Of a stretch of 64,000 nucleotides of DNA, positions 58,883 through 64,000 are shown one piece after another. The translations under genes were made by a program, and so were the position numbers. The DNA is from Gammaproteobacteria bacterium (GTDB lineage: Bacteria; Pseudomonadota; Gammaproteobacteria; Pseudomonadales; Azotimanducaceae): assembly GCA_009846005.1 (NCBI GenBank), contig VXYL01000057.1, positions 88,391-152,390 of the forward strand. The letters are read 5' to 3'. Position 1 is the stretch's first letter. Each line of letters opens with the position of its first letter. The notes beneath the pieces were generated by a model that saw only the letters and a list, made by a program, of their open reading frames with translations, searched no databases and was not told where the DNA came from.

Positions 58883-59878
58883 ATGACCATCGATCAGGTT
58901 CCAGCGAACCGTCGGCTGGTCGAGGAACTCTATGCGCACGGTTACCTGACCACGGCGGCCCGGCAGGCGGCGCTTGAATTCCTCAACCCCCGCGATCAAT
59001 GGACTCTGTGGATATCTCGGTTGCTTCTCGTGGTCGGAAGCGCGTTGGCGCTTTCCGGCGTGGTCTACTTCTTCGCATTCAATTGGAGCCAGATTCCGCC
59101 GATAGCCAAGTTTGCCTCCATCCAGATCGGGATCGTCGCCGCCGTCGGCGCCGCGTCCGTTTGGGGGTTGACGCGGACGCACGGACAGGTGCTGGTGGTC
59201 GGCGCGAGCGTCCTGGTGGGCGTGTTCCTGGCCGTCTTCGGTCAGGTCTACCAGACCGGTGCCGATGCGTTCGAGCTGTTCACCGCCTGGTCCGTGCTCA
59301 TACTCGGCTGGAGCGTGATTTCGAATTTCGCACCCCAATGGGCGTTGTGGCTGGCCGTCACCAACGTCGCGCTGGGCCTGTGGTGGCGGCAAGCGGCCCT
59401 GCCAACCGAAGAGATGGCGTTTTTGATCTACGCCTACCTGGCACTCTTGAACGGCATGGCACTCGCTGTGCGGGAATGGGGCGCCCTGCGCGGTGTCGAT
59501 TGGATAGCACGGCGCTGGACGCGCGTGTTGCTCACCATCGCTACGCTCTTGGCTCTTTTGGTTCCGGCGTCGACCTTGGTCATGGCCGATGACCCCACGA
59601 CGTCGATGCTCGTGGCCGGCATCATGGGGTTGATCGGCCACGTCGTGCTCTACAGCGCCTACCGGCATCTGTTGCCCGACGCCTGGGCCGTCTCGGCGAC
59701 GGTATTGTCGGGTTGCCTGGTCCTGGACGCGGCGGCATACCGGATCTTAAGCAGTGCGCTTGGCGACAACACCGCGGCGACCTGGTTGAGCCTCGGCCTC
59801 GCGACCTTGGTCATCTTTGCCACCGCGATGGTGTACCTGCGTTCCATCGCGCCGAAGCTGAAGGCGGCGCATGACTGA
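58883..59878 (+). CDS. DUF2157 membrane protein
   Basis: 331 aa with eight to ten hydrophobic helices, cytoplasmic N-terminus of about 45 residues (RRLVEELYAHGYLTTAARQAALEFL) and LVVGSALALSGVVYFFAFNW after it, the DUF2157 pattern. Function unknown; such proteins occur with DUF4401 and GDYXXLXY proteins, as here. The start is the ATG at 58883, where the family resemblance begins; the frame is open further upstream but through a repeat. The next ATG overlaps the end by eight bases. Confidence 0.9.
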   Translation: MTIDQVPANRRLVEELYAHGYLTTAARQAALEFLNPRDQWTLWISRLLLVVGSALALSGVVYFFAFNWSQIPPIAKFASIQIGIVAAVGAASVWGLTRTHGQVLVVGASVLVGVFLAVFGQVYQTGADAFELFTAWSVLILGWSVISNFAPQWALWLAVTNVALGLWWRQAALPTEEMAFLIYAYLALLNGMALAVREWGALRGVDWIARRWTRVLLTIATLLALLVPASTLVMADDPTTSMLVAGIMGLIGHVVLYSAYRHLLPDAWAVSATVLSGCLVLDAAAYRILSSALGDNTAATWLSLGLATLVIFATAMVYLRSIAPKLKAAHD

Positions 59879-60941
59879 ACGGGCGACCATGCACCGCGTA
59901 CCGGCATTGCTCGATGCGCTTGCCCGGGACGGCCACATCTCGGACCGGCAGGCAGTCGAGGCGTTCGTCCTGGCGCGCCAAGGCGAAACGGAGTTGCCGC
60001 TCCACATCCGGGTTCTTGCCGGCATCGCCGCCGTGATCGCCTGCGCCTGCTTTGTCGGTTTCCTGTGGAAGATTGGACTGATCGACTACGACGAGCCAGC
60101 CGGAATGCTCCTCATCGGACCGGCATTCATCGTCGTTGCGATCGTCTTGAATCGAATACCCGGAGTGTCCCAGGCGACCGTTGGCAGCTTTTTGCTTCAA
60201 GTATCGCTTGCCATGATGGCGACGGGGAAACTCCTGTTCATCATCGGATTCAACGAATCCTTCAGCACTCCCTGGGCGCTGTCGTTGGCCGCTCTGATTG
60301 TCACGGCGGCGACGTACCATCTTTTCCCGATGTCGATCGATCGTTTCCTTTCATCGTTCGTCCTGTTGCTCTCCGTCATGGTCAACGTCGTTTGGGGCGA
60401 GGAAACGACGCTCCCGCGCGAACTTCTGGTGACCGGCTTTTTCGGACTCCAACTGGCTGTTGGCGCTGTGCTCCTGACCCACGGGCGGATCAGACGCGAG
60501 TACCTGCCGCTCGCCTACGCGATCGCCTTCTCGTTGTGCGTCATCGTGCTCTTGCCAGCCGCGTACGTGGCGACCCATCCCATGGTGGTGAACGGGATGC
60601 TCGCCGGCGGATTGATCGCCCTTTTCGCGTGGGCTGGCGGCGGCGTCGATGTCCTCAAGCGGCCACCGATGGTACTGGCCTCGCTCGGCGCTGTGCTCCT
60701 CGCACTGATCTCGGCGCCCGCTCTGATGTTATCGATCGGGGCGATGATCATCGGCTACGCCAAGCACGACCGGCGGTTGCTGATCCTCGGTGCGCTGCTG
60801 ATGCCGGCATTTCTCTGGACCTACTACTACGATCCGGAGGTCTCGCTGCTGATGAAGTCGGCGATCCTCACCGTCACCGGCGGCGCCCTGCTCGCGGGCC
60901 GCTTCTATATGTCCTACACGGGAAAGAGCCGTGAAGCTTGA
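59871..60941 (+). CDS. DUF4401 membrane protein
   Basis: 356 aa with about 10 helices. The N-terminal head (MHRVPALLDALARDGHISDRQAVEAF) resembles that of its neighbour, and the end contains LLILGALLMPAFLWTYYYDPEVSLLMKSAILTVTGGALL, matching DUF4401. It overlaps the DUF2157 gene by eight bases and the next gene by 11, so the three are co-translated and probably form one membrane complex. Confidence 0.9.
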   Translation: MTERATMHRVPALLDALARDGHISDRQAVEAFVLARQGETELPLHIRVLAGIAAVIACACFVGFLWKIGLIDYDEPAGMLLIGPAFIVVAIVLNRIPGVSQATVGSFLLQVSLAMMATGKLLFIIGFNESFSTPWALSLAALIVTAATYHLFPMSIDRFLSSFVLLLSVMVNVVWGEETTLPRELLVTGFFGLQLAVGAVLLTHGRIRREYLPLAYAIAFSLCVIVLLPAAYVATHPMVVNGMLAGGLIALFAWAGGGVDVLKRPPMVLASLGAVLLALISAPALMLSIGAMIIGYAKHDRRLLILGALLMPAFLWTYYYDPEVSLLMKSAILTVTGGALLAGRFYMSYTGKSREA

Positions 60942-61428
60942 TCCCAGAACCACGGTCGCGATCGGCTTGACGGTGGCCATTCTCGTGCTGTTCAACATCT
61001 CGATCATCGACCGCGAAAAGACGATTTCGAACGGCAAGACGCTGTTCCTGGAACTGGCACCGGTGGATCCGCGTTCGCTGATGCAAGGCGACTACATGCG
61101 CCTGCGCTACGTCGTCGAAGACTCCGTTCCGGATGGCGTTCTGAAGGAACACGAAAAGCGCGGCTACCTGGTGCTGCGCGGCGACTCGGCGAACGTGGCC
61201 CGGTTCGTTCGTGTGCATGACGGCGAATCCCTCGAGCAGGAAGCAAGGCTCGTCAGGTTTCACCGGCAGTTTGGTCGGATCCGGATTGTGCCGGACAGCT
61301 TCTTCTTCCAGGAAGGCCACGGGGAACTCTACGAGGATGCGCAATACGGCATGTTCAGATTCGACGAACGCGGCCGCTACCTGCTCGTCGGGCTTGCCGA
61401 CACCAACCGGGTGCCGATCGAACCGTGA
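60931..61428 (+). CDS. GDYXXLXY domain-containing protein
   Basis: 165 aa. One N-terminal helix (TVAIGLTVAILVLFNISII), then a periplasmic domain with the name-giving GDYMRLRY at about 52-59 and RYLLVGLADTNRVPIEP near the end. Its function is unknown but it nearly always accompanies DUF2157 and DUF4401 proteins. The GTG start at 60931 lies within the last codons of the DUF4401 gene. Confidence 0.92.
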   Translation: MKLDPRTTVAIGLTVAILVLFNISIIDREKTISNGKTLFLELAPVDPRSLMQGDYMRLRYVVEDSVPDGVLKEHEKRGYLVLRGDSANVARFVRVHDGESLEQEARLVRFHRQFGRIRIVPDSFFFQEGHGELYEDAQYGMFRFDERGRYLLVGLADTNRVPIEP

Positions 61429-61486
61429 CCGGCCCAGCGCCCCCATGGGACAATCTGGCGCATAGGTACGAGCACGGGAGAACCTT

Positions 61487-62374
61487 ATGTGTGACGAACG
61501 TACACTCCGGGACGCGGAGGACGCCAGTCGCGGAGCTGCCGGTGGCGGCTGGATAACCCGGCGCCAGCTTGGCATTGCCGCCGCCGGTGCTTCATTGGCG
61601 GCGCTGGTTCCCGAGGTGCGTGCGGCGCAGTCGGTATCGAGTGCCGACGTCAGCGTCGCGACGCCGGACGGCGAGGCGGACTGCTATTTCACCCATCCGG
61701 AAACGGGAAGCCATGCCGGCGTGATCGTCTGGCCCGACATCCTCGGCCTGCGACCCGCATTTCGCGGCATGGGCGACCGCCTGGCGGCCTCCGGCTATTC
61801 CGTCCTGGTGGTGAATCCCTACTACCGCCAAGCCCGGTCCCCGGTCGTCGACGAGGGCGCAAGCTTCGCCGACCAAGCCACCCGGAGCAAGGTCATGCCC
61901 CTGGCGCGGTCGTTGACCCCGGAGACGAACGTCACGGATGCAAAGGCGTTCGTGGGTTTCCTGGATGCCCAGGGCGCGGTGGACACCTCTCGGCCGATCG
62001 GAACCACGGGCTACTGCATGGGTGGTCCGATGGTCATGCGAACGGCGGCCGCCGTTCCCGAACGCATCGGCGCAGGCGCATCTTTCCACGGCGGCCGACT
62101 CGTCACGGATGCCGAGGACAGTCCCCACCTGCTCGTGCCCACCATGCGGGCGAGCTTCCTGTTCGCCATCGCGGAAAACGACGACCAGCGCGATCCGAAC
62201 GCGAAGGACGCCTTGCGCGAGGCGTTCGACGCCGCCGAGCTCGACGCCGAGATCGAGGTCTACGAGGGAGCGCTGCACGGTTGGTGCCCGCCGGACTCGG
62301 CCGTCTACAACGAACCCCAGGCGGAACGGGCCTGGGCACGCCTCCTCGCCCTGTTCGAGAAAGCGCTCGCGTAG
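61487..62374 (+). CDS. Dienelactone hydrolase family protein, Tat-exported
   Basis: 295 aa. The N-terminus has TRRQLGIAAAGASLAAL, a twin-Arg signal with a short hydrophobic stretch and A-x-A cleavage near AAQ. The hydrolase domain carries the nucleophile Cys177 in GYCMGG, Asp in IAENDDQRDPNA and His in GALHGW. Members hydrolyse dienelactones or other carboxylic esters. The ATG follows GGGAG. The stop (TAG at 62372) is inside a palindromic repeat that is interrupted by a hairpin block. Confidence 0.92.
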   Translation: MCDERTLRDAEDASRGAAGGGWITRRQLGIAAAGASLAALVPEVRAAQSVSSADVSVATPDGEADCYFTHPETGSHAGVIVWPDILGLRPAFRGMGDRLAASGYSVLVVNPYYRQARSPVVDEGASFADQATRSKVMPLARSLTPETNVTDAKAFVGFLDAQGAVDTSRPIGTTGYCMGGPMVMRTAAAVPERIGAGASFHGGRLVTDAEDSPHLLVPTMRASFLFAIAENDDQRDPNAKDALREAFDAAELDAEIEVYEGALHGWCPPDSAVYNEPQAERAWARLLALFEKALA

Positions 62375-62523
62375 GGGACGGGCCCAGGAGTCTGCGCCGC
62401 ATCAACGGTGCGCAAGCGCCGTTGATGGGCGCGGAGTCCTGGGGCGGTGGGGGCTGGGGCCAGACGGCGAGTGCGCGCCCTTGTGGGCGCGTTCGAGCGG
62501 TCTGGCGGCGTTGTCCCGTCCCG
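62371..62523 (+). repeat. A-type repeat split by a 128-base block of nested hairpins
   Basis: GTAGGGGACGGG (62371-62382) is separated from its partner TTGTCCCGTCCCG (62511-62523) by 128 bases. The block contains an outer pairing of CCCAGGA...TCCTGGG with inner CATCAACGG (62400-62408) and CCGTTGATG (62419-62427), then a second hairpin with CCAGAC (62460-62465), CGCGCCC, TTGT, GGGCGCG and GTCTGG (62500-62505). The whole looks like an insertion of one structured element into another. Confidence 0.75.
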
Positions 62524-62538
62524 GCACCTTTGGGCGCG

Positions 62539-63627
62539 TTAGGGTCCGGCCGACGACGCGATCCGAGTAACCACCGCTTGCATGTCCAGGCGTCCGTCCC
62601 GGTTGGTCTGCACGGCGATGGTCGTCCCGGACGCGGCATAGTGCGTCACGTGGGTGCGGTAGCCCGGCCAAAGGCCGCCGTGGCCGAAGGTCGCCCCGTC
62701 GTCGTACACGAACAGCCCGAACCCGTAGTGCCAGTCCGTTTCGGGGTTGCGCCAGCCCGACTCGAGCATCGTGGCGAGGCTTTCCGGCTTGACGATCCGG
62801 CCTTCGGTCAAAGCCCCGTAGAACTTCACGAGCATGGTCGGGTTCATCGTGAGGCCGCCGCCGGTCCACTCGGAGGACGGATCGATCTTCATGGTGCCGT
62901 CCTTCCTGAGATTACGAGCGCCCCTCATGTAGCCGGTGGTGATGTTCGGAAGCACCGATCGATCCTGCAGACCGATCTCGTCGAGGCCCTGCGGCTCGAG
63001 GATGCGCTCGCGGACGAGGTCGTAGTAGGTCCGACCCGTCGCCGCCTCGATCACGCGCCCGAGCACGAGATAGCCGGCGTCCGTGTAGGCGTAGCCCCGC
63101 CCCACCGGGTAGAGCGGCTTGCGGTCGATGAAGCCGATCAACTCCTCCGGGTCGAAACGGATGCCGCCGTGGCGGATGGCGCGGAAAATGGATCCCATAC
63201 GGTAGCGCGTCGTCGACGGGTAGTCGCCGAGCCCGGCCGAATGGGAGAGCAGGTGGCGCACGCGAATCTCGTCGTCATTCGGCAAGCGCCTGTACCAGCG
63301 CTCGCCGCCGACCCACTTCGATGCGGGGTCGTCCAGCGACAGCACGCCGTCCTCCACCAGGAGCATCGTCAACGCGGCCACGAACGTCTTACCCGTGCTC
63401 CCGCCCGGCATCCGGACGGTGTCGTCGAGGGCGATGTTCGCCTCCCGGTCCGCAAGCCCCGTCGCGGCGCTGACGATGCGGCCATCCGCGAAGCGCACTG
63501 CCGCACGCAGACCCGGCATCCTCATCTCGATCCGTGCTTCCTCGAGCAGCGCGGCGAGCTCGGCCTGGTCAAGCGCCAAAGCGCTCGGACAGCACGCAAG
63601 CAGCGCGATGGACAAGCATTTCCCCAT
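62539..63627 (-). CDS. Serine hydrolase (class C beta-lactamase-like)
   Basis: 362 aa with a short signal peptide (SIALLACCPSALA). SxxK nucleophile is in PGGSTGKTF, the Tyr motif in GYAYTDAGY replaces the usual YxN with Tyr-Thr-Asp, and the third box is FGHGGLWPG. Family members are periplasmic esterases, D-amino-acid peptidases or carboxypeptidases; beta-lactamase activity cannot be inferred. ATG at 63627 after GGGAG. It lies 17 bases downstream of the lipoprotein gene in the same direction. Confidence 0.92.
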   Translation of the reverse strand: MGKCLSIALLACCPSALALDQAELAALLEEARIEMRMPGLRAAVRFADGRIVSAATGLADREANIALDDTVRMPGGSTGKTFVAALTMLLVEDGVLSLDDPASKWVGGERWYRRLPNDDEIRVRHLLSHSAGLGDYPSTTRYRMGSIFRAIRHGGIRFDPEELIGFIDRKPLYPVGRGYAYTDAGYLVLGRVIEAATGRTYYDLVRERILEPQGLDEIGLQDRSVLPNITTGYMRGARNLRKDGTMKIDPSSEWTGGGLTMNPTMLVKFYGALTEGRIVKPESLATMLESGWRNPETDWHYGFGLFVYDDGATFGHGGLWPGYRTHVTHYAASGTTIAVQTNRDGRLDMQAVVTRIASSAGP

Positions 63628-63644
63628 TTTCGTTCTCCCGTTGT

Positions 63645-64000
63645 TTACCCCGGTTCATCCCGCTCCCGGACGACCTCGATGTCGAGCCAACCCTTGGCGA
63701 GGTCGACAATCTCGATGCGCCAAGTAAAGCGAGGGGCCCCGAAACTCAGCGCCTGGCCAGTCACCCGCCTGCCATCGGCCGTGAAGGACAGCGCCGCGTA
63801 CCGGCCACGGAGCGTGACCGGAAGGTACTCGCCCGTGGTACCCGCTGCCAGCTCGCCAAACGACTCGCCAGCCACCTCGATGTCGGTGAAGTCCAGCTTC
63901 GACGCGTTGTGGATCCGGATCTCGGTTACGGAGGTGCAGGCGGTGAGAGCGAGAAGCGCAAACCCGAAAACCAGGATACGTGCGGATCGGCCTTTGTCCG
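63645..64000 (-). CDS. Lipoprotein of unknown function, 5' end outside the window
   Basis: The minus-strand frame is open from the window edge: RSARILVFGFALLALTAC gives a lipobox with Cys, followed by TSVTEIRIHNASKLDFTDIEV, a beta-rich domain and the end LDIEVVRERDEPG. About 117 residues are visible. A GTG near 63875 would begin a shorter protein but the lipobox shows the true start is upstream. Likely co-transcribed with the serine hydrolase; not further recognised. Confidence 0.7.
   Translation of the reverse strand, partial: DKGRSARILVFGFALLALTACTSVTEIRIHNASKLDFTDIEVAGESFGELAAGTTGEYLPVTLRGRYAALSFTADGRRVTGQALSFGAPRFTWRIEIVDLAKGWLDIEVVRERDEPG

Overview
The window is about two-thirds G+C by eye and densely coded on both strands. 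It reads as a chromosomal segment of a Gram-negative proteobacterium. A TonB-dependent receptor, an inner-membrane YciB protein, PdxJ, lipoproteins with clear lipoboxes and a desaturase point to Gammaproteobacteria. Two phytanoyl-CoA dioxygenases, three CaiB/BaiF CoA-transferase genes, a GMC oxidoreductase and an orphan molybdenum hydroxylase subunit suggest an environmental, possibly marine or host-associated, lineage. This placement is inference from gene content.

Layout. 0-14 kb: a phytanoyl-CoA dioxygenase, ileS (type 2), then an accessory stretch with a broken Rpn-type nuclease, GrpB, an OppF-type ATPase, an alpha/beta hydrolase, an AAA/DUF4143 ATPase, a lone molybdopterin dehydrogenase subunit and a decaying toxin-antitoxin island. 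14-24 kb: a leftward cluster running MoxR ATPase, VWA protein, peptide-binding protein, two permeases, an M48 lipoprotein protease, an ATPase and two small proteins. One permease carries an inserted fibronectin-III-like domain. 24-28 kb: a CoA-transferase, an FMN split-barrel protein, an SelW-type selenoprotein whose in-frame UGA hides it from ordinary gene callers, and ahcY. 28-39 kb: tandem TPR/TonB-C proteins, a HAD phosphatase, a TonB-receptor fragment, a desaturase, a double CoA-transferase, an MFS symporter, argS and a cold-shock membrane protein. 39-48 kb: a cyclophilin, yciB-pdxJ, and a GMC oxidoreductase operon with a small partner subunit and a secreted adenosine deaminase. 48-64 kb: a second double CoA-transferase, a second phytanoyl-CoA dioxygenase, a TonB receptor plus thioredoxin pair bracketed by two copies of a small membrane coiled-coil gene, an FG-GAP lipoprotein, the DUF2157/DUF4401/GDYXXLXY trio, a Tat-exported dienelactone hydrolase, a serine hydrolase and a lipoprotein cut by the window end.

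Two features stand out. First, at 26,029-26,250 a CxxU redox motif is followed by a hairpin of the right size and spacing for a bacterial SECIS, which implies a selenocysteine system elsewhere in the genome. Second, about 28 short palindromic repeats fill most intergenic spaces. They all begin GTAGGGG and fall into a few arm families. They supply the TAG stop codon of several genes, one lies in frame inside a coding region where its paralogue lacks it, and one is split by a 128-base block of nested hairpins. Several broken genes (Rpn, VapC45-like, TonB-receptor tail) look like single-base indels; homopolymer sequencing error cannot be excluded for some of them.
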